A stretch of DNA of 64,000 nt from CAIWHR01 sp963708855 (lineage in GTDB: Bacteria; Pseudomonadota; Gammaproteobacteria; Burkholderiales; Casimicrobiaceae), in assembly GCA_963708855.1 (NCBI GenBank), contig CAVPUM010000010.1, forward strand, positions 186,001 to 250,000, read 5' to 3'. A model generated the notes under the pieces. The model made no database searches. It had not been told where the DNA came from and was given only the letters and a program-made list of their open reading frames with translations. Of this stretch, positions 8,132 to 16,503 are shown piece by piece; the stretch's first letter is position 1; the number at the start of each line of letters is the position of its first letter. Made by a program: the position numbers and the translations under genes.

Positions 8132-8746
8132 GGTGAATGGATTCCGAGGGCTCCGGCCGCGCTCAGGCGGGCTTGCCGCACCGGCAAACCAGTTCTGCTC
8201 GAGGCATTGGCGCAGTGCCATCCTGGCCCGGTAGAGGATGACCCAAAGGTTATTCGCGCTGATCGACAATTCCTTACAGATTTCGTTGGTCTCGAGCTCC
8301 ATGACCTCGCGCATCATGAACACCCGCGCGGTGTTGGGGGGCAGTTTCTCGAGGCAGATCTCCATGATGTCGAGGAATTGCCGCTGGTTGAGCGCGGCCT
8401 CGGGATCGCCCCAGTCGGCGGGCTCCGCATCCCAGCTTCCACGCCCGGTGAACATCGCGTCGAGGTCCTCGACATCCATTTCGGACTCGATGTCACCGAA
8501 CGCCGAGGCCGCTATCGGCTCGCGCTGCTTCCTGCGAATGGCGTCGACGATCTTGTGCTTGAGGATGCCGGTGAGCCAGGTCCGCAGGCTCGATTTGCCC
8601 GAGAAACCGCCGCCGGACAGCGCCGCCAGCAAGGTTTCCTGCACGACGTCCTCGGCGATCGCCTCGTCGCGCAGCTGCAGGCGCGCGACGCGGAGCAGAT
8701 AGCCCCGGTGAGGGTCGAGTTCGCGGGCGAATTCTGCGTTCGGCAT
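7937..8746 (-). CDS. ECF-type RNA polymerase sigma factor reading in frame into an anti-sigma domain
   Basis: The frame of 269 residues starts at the ATG at 8744-8746. Residues 33-70 carry sigma region 2 (AEDVVQETLLAAL, then SLRTWLTGILKHKIVDAIRRK) and about 140-190 carry region 4 (LPPNTARVFMMREVMEL to YRARMALRQCLE). About 15 residues after region 4 the frame passes into a zinc-finger anti-sigma-like domain. Related bacteria usually encode these as two genes. Adding one base near 8175 would end the sigma factor at a TGA (8163-8165) as NWFAGAGKPA, a natural-looking C-terminus. The fusion may therefore be a one-base deletion rather than a designed fusion. The regulon is unknown. Confidence 0.85.
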   Translation of the reverse strand: MPNAEFARELDPHRGYLLRVARLQLRDEAIAEDVVQETLLAALSGGGFSGKSSLRTWLTGILKHKIVDAIRRKQREPIAASAFGDIESEMDVEDLDAMFTGRGSWDAEPADWGDPEAALNQRQFLDIMEICLEKLPPNTARVFMMREVMELETNEICKELSISANNLWVILYRARMALRQCLEQNWFAGAASPPERGRSPRNPFTMIRNALGHVISCKDASRLVSKREDAALSAWQRLLLRLHLSVCAACTRFERQVRFLRSAMQEYRQ

Positions 8747-8871
8747 TGGACGAGGCCAAGAGAGCGGCTGGTATGGTAGTCCAATTGTTATCCGGCTGCG
8801 CCGCCTGCCACGGAAGCGCAAAAGCCCGCACGTTGGCGGGCGGTGAGCGGCCCGAGACATCGGTGACGGGT

Positions 8872-8922
8872 ATATTGGTGGCGAACCAGGGACTCGAACC
8901 CCGGACCGAAGAATTATGATTC
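8872..8922 (-). repeat. Partial 3' duplicate of the tRNA gene (possible attachment-site scar)
   Basis: This 51-base stretch matches 9121-9171, the 3' part of the intact tRNA gene, with only two mismatches. It includes the CCA end, the acceptor strand, the T arm and the anticodon loop with CAT. The first 36 bases are identical. The two copies are in direct orientation, 249 bases apart. A partial 3' tRNA copy in this arrangement is the classic trace left by site-specific integration into a tRNA gene. The D arm and 5' acceptor strand are absent, so it cannot be a functional tRNA. Confidence 0.8.
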
Positions 8923-8939
8923 TGGAACAGACTCCGGGT

Positions 8940-9035
8940 TCAACCGGTCGTCGCAACATGGTCTCGCTGTGCGGAGCGCAGCACCACGTCGAGCGTCTCG
9001 GCTGGTGTCCGCCAGCCGAGCGTCTTACGCGGCCG
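8940..9035 (-). pseudogene. IS30-family transposase remnant (C-terminus only)
   Basis: The minus strand reads RPRKTLGWRTPAETLDVVL and ends with VATTG and a stop at 8940-8942. RPRKTLGW-TPAE and a VATTG-type tail are characteristic of the C-terminus of IS30-family transposases. Only about 32 codons are recognisable and no DDE catalytic core is present. The remnant sits between the two tRNA copies, so it is probably what is left of a mobile element. I did not find a convincing pair of terminal inverted repeats. Confidence 0.7.
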
Positions 9036-9124
9036 GGCGGGCGATAAAGTCACGCCGACCAAGTAATCCACAGAATTGCGGAACGAAACGCAACCGCCAA
9101 TACCGCCGCAACCCGCATGCATAT

Positions 9125-9201
9125 TGGTGGCGAACCAGGGACTCGAACCCCGGACCAAAGGATTATGATTCCTCTGCTCTAACCAGCTGAGCTAGTTCGC
9201 C
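9125..9201 (-). tRNA. tRNA-Met (anticodon CAT)
   Basis: The minus strand folds as a complete tRNA: acceptor GGCGAAC pairs with GTTCGCC, followed by a discriminator A and an encoded CCA. The D arm is CTCAGCTGGTTAGAG and the T arm carries GGTTCGAGTCC. The anticodon loop is ATCATAA, giving anticodon CAT. This could be elongator tRNA-Met or the lysidine-modified tRNA-Ile that reads ATA; the sequence alone does not separate them reliably. It is clearly not initiator tRNA, because the first acceptor pair is G-C. Confidence 0.93.
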
Positions 9202-9330
9202 AAGGGGCGCAATTATAGGCGATCCGGCCTCGGCGGGTCAAAGCTGAAGGCTCGGGCGAGGGGTCGCCAGTGGCGCGAATCCGCTCCCGGACTCCCTCCT
9301 CACCGGTCCCTTTCTCGCCTTCGCCGCGCC

Positions 9331-10101
9331 ATGCCCGCACTGCTACCGGACGCACCGTGGTACGTCCTGGCCGCCGTCCCGTTCATCATCGTTGCCGCTT
9401 ACGCCGTTTTCGGCGCGACGGGATTTGGCTCATCGCTCGTCTCCGTTCCCACCCTCGCCCATTTTTTCCCGCTGACATTCGTGGTGCCGCTCGTCACCGC
9501 GCTCGACGTTGCCGCGGTGGCCAACGCCGGCCAGCGGCAGTGGCGGCAGGCGGAGTTCGGCGAGATCCTGCGGATCCTGCCGGCGATGCTGGCCGGGATC
9601 GCGGTCGGCGCGACGATCCTCGTCAACCTGCCGCGCGGACCGGCACTGTTGCTGCTGGGCATCTTCGTGGGCGTTTACGGGGTCCATCTTTTCCGGGGCG
9701 AGCGGGAGTGGAAGGCACTGCACCCGGGTTGGGCGTGGCCGCTGGGTTTTGCCGGCGGGGTGTTCAGCGTGCTCTTCGGCACCGGCGGCCCGATCTTCAT
9801 GATCTTTCTGGCGGCACGGATTCACGACAAATCCAGGCTTCGCGCGACGTCGTCGATCGTCGTGATGGTGAGCGTGTCGATCCGCGCGGTCGTGTTCATT
9901 GTGACGGGCCTGCTCGCCCACACGCAGATACTCGTGTTTGCCGCACTGCTGGTGCCGGCGATGCTCACCGGATACTTTTTGGGCAATCGCGCGCACCATG
10001 CGTTGTCGCGCCGCCGAGTGATCCGTCTGATTGCGGCGCTGCTGGTGGCAAACGGCGCGGTGCTGTTGCTGCGGGCGCTGGCGGTGTTCCGGGCGGAGTG
10101 A
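9331..10101 (+). CDS. TauE/SafE family membrane permease
   Basis: The 256-residue protein has about seven to eight hydrophobic segments and the family's duplicated glycine-rich motif: VFGATGFGSSLVSVP near residue 27 and SVLFGTGGPIFMIFL near residue 147. TauE/SafE proteins are thought to export sulfite, sulfoacetate or related anions. The start is the ATG at 9331. The gene stands alone between the tRNA and the MerR regulator, so the substrate is not indicated by context. Confidence 0.85.
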   Translation: MPALLPDAPWYVLAAVPFIIVAAYAVFGATGFGSSLVSVPTLAHFFPLTFVVPLVTALDVAAVANAGQRQWRQAEFGEILRILPAMLAGIAVGATILVNLPRGPALLLLGIFVGVYGVHLFRGEREWKALHPGWAWPLGFAGGVFSVLFGTGGPIFMIFLAARIHDKSRLRATSSIVVMVSVSIRAVVFIVTGLLAHTQILVFAALLVPAMLTGYFLGNRAHHALSRRRVIRLIAALLVANGAVLLLRALAVFRAE

Positions 10102-10253
10102 GGTGATGGCCGGGAACGCCATTGCGCGCAGTCGGCGGGCCGCGTCTTCGCAAGACGGGCGCCCCATCGGAGCGCTACTGTCCTGGACAAGCGATAATGG
10201 CGAACAATGGGTGCCTGCCGGGCGCCCCGTCAACGAATGCGTCGGCCGAAGCG

Positions 10254-11211
10254 ATGAACCCGCCCACTGAGAACGTCGGCCTTGCACTCAACATCAGCGC
10301 CGTGGAGCGCGAGGCAGGGTTGTCGAAGGACGTCCTGCGGATGTGGGAGCGCCGCTACGGCTTCCCCAAGCCGTTGCGCGACGACAACGGCGAGCGCCGG
10401 TATTCGGTCGCCGAGGTCGCCAAGCTGCGCGCGATCAAGCGGCTGATGGACGTCGGGCTGCGTCCGGGCAAGATCATTCACAACACGCAGGAAGAGCTGG
10501 ACGCGCTGGCCGAAGGGCGGATCGCGACGCGCCGCGAGCAGGCGGCCCCCGCGGTGGAGAGCGAGATTCTGGCGCTGCTGGCACGACACGATGCCCCGGC
10601 GCTGCAGAACGCGTTCGCGAACCTGCTTGATGCGCCAGGGGCTGCAACGGTTCGTGCTCGAGTCGTTGCCCGCTCTGAACAACGCGGTCGGCGAGGCCTG
10701 GATGCGGGGGACGCTCGCGGTGTTCGAGGAGCACCTCTACACGGAGCAGATGCAGGTGGTGTTGCGCACCGGAATCAACGCCTTTCCGCGACAGGTCGGT
10801 GTGCCGAGGGTGTTGCTGACCACGTTCCCCGGCGAGCAGCACGGAATGGGGCTGCTGATGGTCGAGGCGTTGCTCGTGCCGGAAGGAGCGCAGTGCATTT
10901 CGCTCGGCGTGCAGACGCCGATCGAGGACATCCGGCGGGCCGCTGTCGCGCACGATGTGCACGTCGTGGCCTTGTCCTTTTCCGGCGCGTTTCCGGTGCG
11001 CCAGGCGGGCGAGGGTCTCGCTTCGTTGCGCCGACAGTTGCCGCAGGGGGTTGCCGTGTGGGCGGGCGGCGAGATGACGCGACGTGTGCGCAAGACGCTG
11101 CCGGGGGTCGTGCTCGTTCCGGACATCGCGGCGACGCCCGCAGCGCTGAAGGCCTGGCGAACGCAATGGCCGGCCGCGGCGCACCTTCCGCCACCCAACC
11201 CGACACGATGA
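10254..11211 (+). CDS. MerR-type regulator with cobalamin-binding domain (CarH/LitR-like), frameshifted
   Basis: The N-terminal part holds a MerR helix-turn-helix: ISAVEREAGLSKDVLRMWERRYG, then GERRYSVAEV. After a one-base insertion at 10627-10628 the rest lies in another frame, and removing one T joins them as NLLMRQGLQRF. The second part has the W-x9-EH motif (tryptophan of EAWMRGTL through FEEH) and E-x-H-x-x-G (GEQHGMG), the B12-contact residues of adenosylcobalamin photoreceptors such as CarH, then a Rossmann-like segment (ISLGVQTPIEDI). Intact members dimerise or tetramerise on DNA in the dark and release it in light. As written, only a truncated DNA-binding half would be made. An upstream ATG at 10197 is an alternative start. 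Confidence 0.85.
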
Positions 11212-11459
11212 GCGCGCGGCACGCACTGCGCCGTGCGGCCGGCCGGGTCGCTGGAGCGGGCTAATGTCGCGAGACGACAACACCAAAAAGTGTCGGGCCA
11301 CAGCGACGATTTGGCGCAATTCGTGAATGTTGTTCGAATCCGTCACGAAAATGGTCTCGGAATCAATTTTTCGTGGCACTTTCCTGCCTGTCGGGCTTGC
11401 CGCATGACGGCCCTCCGGTGCATCATTCGTTCCTGTGAAGACATGAACAAAGGTGCGAA

Positions 11460-12032
11460 ATGGGCCGACATGCCCAGTCCGCGTGGATTATTCCGATTTT
11501 TGCGATCGTGCTCGCCTTGGCGTGGCCTGCGCTCGCCGGCGCGGCCGTGACCGCCAACGGCGTCGCGCTTGGCGCCGGAGCGGGATGCAGCAACGGCAGA
11601 CTGGATATCACGCTGACGAACAACGGGGCGACCCGCGAGTCGTGGCGTGCGACCAACCAGGCCGGAACGACGCTGACGCAAGGCGAGGGCCCCACGAATT
11701 TCCCGCCCGGCACGTCAAACGGCTTCTTTCCGCAAGTGTTCCTTTCCTCGCAGCCAGCTGACACGTTGATCGGATCCTACGCCTACGTCGGCGAGTCCTC
11801 GCCCGACGCCACGAATACGGCCGAGTTCTTCATTTTCTACAGGTGCTCGCCGGCCGGCGCAGAGGTTCTCCTCAGGTGCTTCGGGGCCTATGGAACGTGC
11901 CCGCAGACCGCACAGCAGGCGATGGCGCAGTTGGTGGCGCCGGGAATTCCCGCACTCGGGCCGTTGACGCTCGCGCTGACGGCGATGCTGATGGCCGGCG
12001 CCGGTGGCCTGGCGCTGGCCCGCCGGGCCTGA
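11460..12032 (+). CDS. Secreted protein with C-terminal IPTL-CTERM-like sorting tail
   Basis: This protein of 190 residues has an N-terminal hydrophobic signal (IIPIFAIVLALAWPALAGAA, cleavage near 28) and a mature region rich in Thr, Asn, Gly and Ser with a few cysteines. It ends with IPALGPLTLALT, a short hydrophobic helix and LARRA. A proline-containing motif, a single transmembrane helix and a terminal basic cluster make up the layout of IPTL-CTERM/exosortase-type tails, though the motif departs from the consensus. It is probably anchored or processed at the cell surface. No function can be assigned to the mature domain. Confidence 0.7.
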   Translation: MGRHAQSAWIIPIFAIVLALAWPALAGAAVTANGVALGAGAGCSNGRLDITLTNNGATRESWRATNQAGTTLTQGEGPTNFPPGTSNGFFPQVFLSSQPADTLIGSYAYVGESSPDATNTAEFFIFYRCSPAGAEVLLRCFGAYGTCPQTAQQAMAQLVAPGIPALGPLTLALTAMLMAGAGGLALARRA

Positions 12033-12134
12033 AGCGCCCCTGAATCCCGCAATGCGGCACGGGGAGGCCCGCGAGCCCCGTGCGCGACTGCGTACGGGCG
12101 GGCCGGCCGCCGGCCACGCGCATCCTCGCCCGCG

Positions 12135-13088
12135 ATGACGACCGCGGTCGCACTCTGGCTGCTCGGAGGCGGAGGCCTCGCGCTCTACGCGGGATGGGCG
12201 GCAACCGCCATTGCGCTCGGAGCGAGCCCGTGGCGGTACATCGCCGGCCTCCCGCTGCTGTACCTGGCGATACTCCTTGCGATCACGCTGTTCTGGTTCG
12301 CGCTCGCGTGGATCTTCCGCTCCACGCGTCCGGCCGACAAGCAAATCGGTGTCGCGGCGACGATCCGCCTCTTCCTGGACGAGCTGCGCGCGATTGGTCG
12401 CTCGGGCCCGCGCATGGCCCTCTACCGCTACCTGATGCCCGAGCCGGCGCCCGCTCCCGCCGGAGCCCCCGTGCTGCTGTTGCACGGCGTGCTCTGCAAC
12501 GCGGGGGCAATGGCCGGACTGCGGGCCGATCTCGTCGCGCGGCGCCTGGGTCCCGTGTACGCGCTGTCCTATGGACCGCCGCTCGCATCGATCGACGCGT
12601 TCGCCGACCAGGTGGCGGCAAAGGTGGATGCGATCCTGGAGGCGACCGGCGCGGCGCGTGTCGCGATCGTCGGGCACAGCATGGGCGGGCTGGTGGCGCG
12701 GGCCTATGTGCGCCGGCATGGCGCGCGAAAGCTGTCCATGGTGATGACGCTCGGCACGCCGCACCACGGCAGCGCCCACGCCTGGCTCTTCCCCGGCCTC
12801 TCCCTCGCGCAGCTGCGGCCCGGCAACACCTGGCTCGCGGAGCTCAATCGCGCCGAAGGCGCACCGGCCGGCGTCCGCGTCGTGTCGCTGTGGTCCTGGC
12901 ACGACTCGATGGTGGCGCCGCAGACGAGCTCCCGCCTCGCGGGGGCCGAGAACATCGAGCTTTCCGGCATCGGCCACAACGCGCTCCTCGGCGACCGGCG
13001 CGTCTTCGCGCTCGTGGCGCAGGAGTTGACGCTCGCTGCCTCGCAACACGCGGCCGTCCGCGACGGGCATTCGCGGCGCGACGGTTGA
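12135..13088 (+). CDS. Alpha/beta hydrolase, triacylglycerol lipase-like
   Basis: The product has 317 residues with two N-terminal membrane helices (about 5-29 and 36-61) that would anchor it with the catalytic domain attached. The oxyanion segment LLHGVLCN lies at 115-122. The nucleophile elbow GHSMGG places the serine at residue 182; Asp257 (SWHDSMV) and His281 (GIGHNALL) complete a plausible triad, and LGTPHHGS follows the lipase pattern. It probably cleaves acyl esters. It lies next to, and converges on, the wax ester gene cluster, so a lipid ester substrate is an attractive inference, though not shown. Confidence 0.82.
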   Translation: MTTAVALWLLGGGGLALYAGWAATAIALGASPWRYIAGLPLLYLAILLAITLFWFALAWIFRSTRPADKQIGVAATIRLFLDELRAIGRSGPRMALYRYLMPEPAPAPAGAPVLLLHGVLCNAGAMAGLRADLVARRLGPVYALSYGPPLASIDAFADQVAAKVDAILEATGAARVAIVGHSMGGLVARAYVRRHGARKLSMVMTLGTPHHGSAHAWLFPGLSLAQLRPGNTWLAELNRAEGAPAGVRVVSLWSWHDSMVAPQTSSRLAGAENIELSGIGHNALLGDRRVFALVAQELTLAASQHAAVRDGHSRRDG

Positions 13089-13170
13089 GTTGTCGGCCGC
13101 CTGGCCTTGCTCCGGGTCGCATCTCCGCGCGCTACCCGCGCGCGGGGCCCCTGCTACCCCTGCGCAAGTC

Positions 13171-15158
13171 CTACCAGTGTATCCCCTGGGTGATCTGCGC
13201 GAACGCGATCTGCTCGGCGGTGAGCGGCTTGCGGTTCTGCCGCCCTTCTTCCCGATCGCCGCGCTCGAATCCGGGAACATGTTGAACGCGGAGTTGAGCA
13301 GCACCTGAGTCAGCTTGGGGGCGATCGCGTGCGACACGGCGCCGAAGACGCCCAGGCGCGTCGCGATCCGCACCGGCCGGTGCAGGATGGCGTCGACCAC
13401 GAGGTCCGCGGCCTCCTCCGGCGAAAGCGTCGGCACACTCTCGTAGATCTTCGTCGGCGCGATCATCGGCGTGCGCACCAGCGGCATGTTGATCGTCGTG
13501 AAATGGATGCCCTTGTCCAGGAACTCGGAAGCCGCGCAGGCGGAGAACGAGTCCAGGGCCGACTTCGATGCGACGTAGGCCGAGAAGCGCGGGGCGTTGG
13601 AGAGCACGCCGATCGACGAGATGTTGATGATGTGGCCGCGCCTGCGCTCGATCATCTTCGGCAGGAAGCCCATGATCAGCCGCAGGGCGCCGAAGTAATT
13701 CAGCTGCATCGTCCGCTCGAAATCATGGAAGCGCTCGAACGAGTTGATCACGCCGCGCCGTATCGAACGGCCCGCGTTGTTGACGAGGAAGTCGCAGCCA
13801 CCGTGTTCCTTGTGGACACGCTGCACCAGCGCGTCGCAGGACGCGAGCTCGGCTATGTCGGCCGCGCAGATCCAGGCCCTGCCGCCCGCGCGCTCGATCT
13901 CCCCCTTCGTCTCCAGCAGTTTCTCCTCGCCGCGCGCGACGAGGATGACCCTCGCGCCCGCGCCGGCCAGCTTGATCGCCGTCGCCTTGCCGATGCCCGA
14001 CGACGAACCGGTGACGACGACGACCTTGTCCTTGACCCGGCCCGCCAGCGAGCGGTCGACGAACAGGTCCGGGTCGAGGTTGCGCTCCCAGTAGTCCCAG
14101 AGCTTCGCCGCATAGGTCTCGAGCGGCGGCACCTCGATGCCCGACCCCTTCAGCGCCTTCGCGGCGTCGCGGTTGTCGTAGCGCGTCGGCCAGTTGATGA
14201 ACTGGAACACGTCGCGCGGGATGCCGAGGTCGGTCAGCACGACCTTGATGGCGCGTTTGACCGGAGCAAGGGATCCGAGGCCGTACAGAATCGGCGCCGG
14301 AATGAAGCCGAACATCTTCGCGTTGACGCGCATCGTCATCTGCGGGGCATGGCCGGCGCGCGCGAAGATGTTGAGCACTTCGCCAATCCGGTGCGGCTCG
14401 GGGTCGGTCAGGTGGAAGCACTTGCCGTCGAGTCCCTTCTTGTGCGCGAGATGGTCGAGCGCGTCGGCGACGAAATCCACGGGCACGATGTTGAGGCGGC
14501 CGCCCTCGATGCCGATCATCGGCATCCACGGCGGCAGCATGTCGCGCAGTTTCTGCAGCGTCTTGAAGAAATAGTACGGCCCGTCGATCTTGTCGATCTC
14601 TCCGGACTTCGAGTGGCCGACGACGAACCCGGGACGATAGATGCGGAATGGCCGCTTGCAGCCGCGGCGCACTACGCCCTCGGAGTCGTGCTTGGTCTTG
14701 AAGTACGGATGGTCCAGGTCCTCGGCTTCCTCGAACATGTCCTCGCGGAACGTGCCGTCGTAGAGCCCCGCGGCGGCGATCGAGCTCACGTGGTGGAAAC
14801 ATCCAGCCTGAGCCGCCTCGGCAAACCGCACCGCGTTCTTCGTGCCGTCGACGTTGGCGATCTGCTGCTCCTCGGCGCTTGCCTTGAGGTCGTAGATCGC
14901 GGCGAGGTGGAACAGGTGGTCGATCTTGCCTTTGAGCTTCCTGAGATCCGCCGCAGCCACGCCGAGGCCCGGCTTGGCGAGATCGCCCTCGACGCCGATG
15001 ACCTGCTTGTCGTCCGCCCCCCAGCGCTTGCGCATGGCCGAGAGCTTCTTCTCCGAGCCTTTGCGCATCAGCACATAGACGGGCTGGCCGCGGCGCAGCA
15101 GGTTTTCGACGAGAAAGCGGCCGATGAAGCCGGTTGCGCCGGTGACGAAATAGGCCAT
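13171..15158 (-). CDS. Fatty acyl-CoA reductase (alcohol-forming, Maqu_2220 type), C-terminal frameshift
   Basis: Two short-chain-dehydrogenase domains are fused. The N-terminal one has TGATGFIG at residues 6-13, the YFKTK active site and GGRLNIVPVDFV. The C-terminal one has VVTGSSSGIG near residue 380, NNAGRSIRR and YVASKSALD. The residue pattern follows the Marinobacter acyl-CoA reductase Maqu_2220 (661 residues), which reduces acyl-CoA or fatty aldehyde to a fatty alcohol with NADPH. The start is the ATG at 15156-15158 behind AAGGAG. One base is missing around 13238-13255; restoring it gives the conserved ending EQIAFAQITQGIHW and a stop at 13171. Otherwise the frame runs on through noncoding sequence. 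The gene probably supplies alcohol to the nearby wax ester synthase. Confidence 0.9.
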
Positions 15159-15411
15159 CTGGAGTCTCCTTGCGGTAAGCGTGTCGACACGCGGCATCGG
15201 CGCGCGTTCCGGGGCCGGCAGGGGCCGGGGCCGACCGGGCTCGCCGGACGGCGATTGTAACCCGCTGCCTGCGGTCATCTGGTGGCACACCGCGGTGCAA
15301 TCCCTGGGCGGCGCTTGCTCTTAGTGTGTTCCCTCTAGATCGGCTGTCCTAGAATGTCAGATGGACGAGCCGGCGCAGTTCGCGCCGGTGGACGCACGAG
15401 GAGAGCGAAAG

Positions 15412-15930
15412 ATGTTGAAGAAGGCGAAGGCGAAACTGGAGGCAGCCGAGGCCGATGCGGCCAAGGACGCGACGCAGGGTGTGCTGAATTCGCCGCACCA
15501 GATCTGGCTCGCGGGGTTGGGCGCGTTCTCGCGGGCGCAACAGGAAGGGACGAAACTGTTCGAGACCCTCGTCAAGCAGGGCGAGCAACTGCAGGATCGG
15601 ACCAGACAGGTCGCCACCGAGACGGCAGCGGCCGCGCGGGGCGCAGCGACGGCCAGGGCGAAGGAGATGCAGCAGATGGCGGGCGGAACGTGGGACAAGC
15701 TGGAACAGGTGTTCGAGGATCGCGTTGCGCGCGCGCTTTCGAAGCTTGGGGTATACACTCAGAACGACGTGCAACGTCTTGCCGCGCGCGTCGACGAGCT
15801 CGCCGCTGCCGTCAACAAGCTCGTGAAGGCACCCGCGGTCGCGGGTGGCGCGAAGCGGGCGAAGGCCGCGCCCAGGCGGAAGGCCGGGGTGGGCAGCGCC
15901 GCGAAGGCCGGCAAGCGCGCATCGAAGTAG
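15412..15930 (+). CDS. Phasin-like granule-associated protein (PhaI/PhaF-like)
   Basis: The product has 172 residues from the ATG at 15412, which follows a GGAGAG site; a longer reading is possible but lacks a good site. Residues from about 20 to 145 are amphipathic helix with the phasin signature WLAGLGAFSRAQQEGTKLFETLVKQGE. The C-terminus is a Lys/Ala/Arg-rich tail (KRAKAAPRRKAG) like the DNA-binding tails of PhaF. Phasins coat storage granules and can tether them to the nucleoid. The gene is divergent from the acyl-CoA reductase. Its location suggests it may coat wax or triacylglycerol droplets as well as polyhydroxyalkanoate. Confidence 0.88.
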   Translation: MLKKAKAKLEAAEADAAKDATQGVLNSPHQIWLAGLGAFSRAQQEGTKLFETLVKQGEQLQDRTRQVATETAAAARGAATARAKEMQQMAGGTWDKLEQVFEDRVARALSKLGVYTQNDVQRLAARVDELAAAVNKLVKAPAVAGGAKRAKAAPRRKAGVGSAAKAGKRASK

Positions 15931-15961
15931 CCGTCGATCGACGGACTCGATGCGCTGAGGG

Positions 15962-15986
15962 GCGCTCCCGACGAATCCGGGGGCGC
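15962..15986 (+). terminator. Probable intrinsic terminator after the phasin gene
   Basis: GCGCTCCCG (15962-15970) pairs with CGGGGGCGC (15978-15986), with one G-T wobble and a seven-base loop. Only a short TT follows, so the signal is moderate. It lies 31 bases past the phasin stop and before the convergent acyl-CoA-binding protein gene. Confidence 0.45.
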
Positions 15987-16079
15987 TTCCGCCGCAGGGT
16001 CGGGGGCGCGGCGGGACGCCTGCCGTCGTGAGCGCAACGCCGTTGGCGAATGCCGCGCACGCACGCGCTGTTGCGGGCG

Positions 16080-16355
16080 CTACTCCCGGTTCAGCCTGTC
16101 GACCTGCTTGATGTAATTCTGCATCGCCTCGTCCTTGCTCATCCCCTTGAGCTTGGACCACGCGTCGTGCTTGGCGCCGCCGACGAAATCGAATCCTCCC
16201 GGTCGCGCGCCCGCCACATCGCCGTCGGTTGCCTGCTTGAAGTACGAGTAGAGTTTGAGCAGCGTCGCGTTGTCGGGCTTCTTCTTCGTTTTCTTGGCGG
16301 CTGCCGCGGCGGCTTCGAACTTCGCTTTGAGGTCCTCTTTCTTGGGGGCAGCCAT
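16080..16355 (-). CDS. Acyl-CoA-binding protein (ACBP)
   Basis: A 91-residue four-helix protein with the ACBP core LLKLYSYFKQATDGD at residues 32-46 and a second conserved region KHDAWSKLKGMSKDEAMQNYI. ACBPs bind long-chain acyl-CoA esters with high affinity and carry them between enzymes in the cytosol. The start is the ATG at 16353-16355 behind GGAGGA. ACBPs are common in eukaryotes and less widespread in bacteria. Its position between an acyl-CoA reductase and a wax ester synthase suggests it buffers their shared acyl-CoA pool. Confidence 0.94.
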   Translation of the reverse strand: MAAPKKEDLKAKFEAAAAAAKKTKKKPDNATLLKLYSYFKQATDGDVAGARPGGFDFVGGAKHDAWSKLKGMSKDEAMQNYIKQVDRLNRE

Positions 16356-16503
16356 CGTGCGTCCTCCTCCGGGCGTGGTTTTCCCCGTGCGCGGGGTTTG
16401 TGCTACTTTAGCGCGAACGGATTCGCGCGCGCAATTCGCAGCGGCGTCGGCGTTCGACCCCGTCCGGCCACGCCGTTTTGCCACGAGGCTCCACCCGTTC
16501 CGC

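Noticed and set aside
13329..15260. A 643-codon plus-strand frame opposite the acyl-CoA reductase
   Set aside because: GC-rich third positions keep the antisense frame open; it is rich in Arg, Glu and Asp with no domain, and the minus strand clearly encodes the reductase.
11715..15290. A very long minus-strand open frame of 1191 codons
   Set aside because: Only the part from 15158 to about 13245 is conserved coding sequence. The rest runs through noncoding DNA and antisense to the hydrolase and secreted-protein genes because a frameshift hides the true stop.
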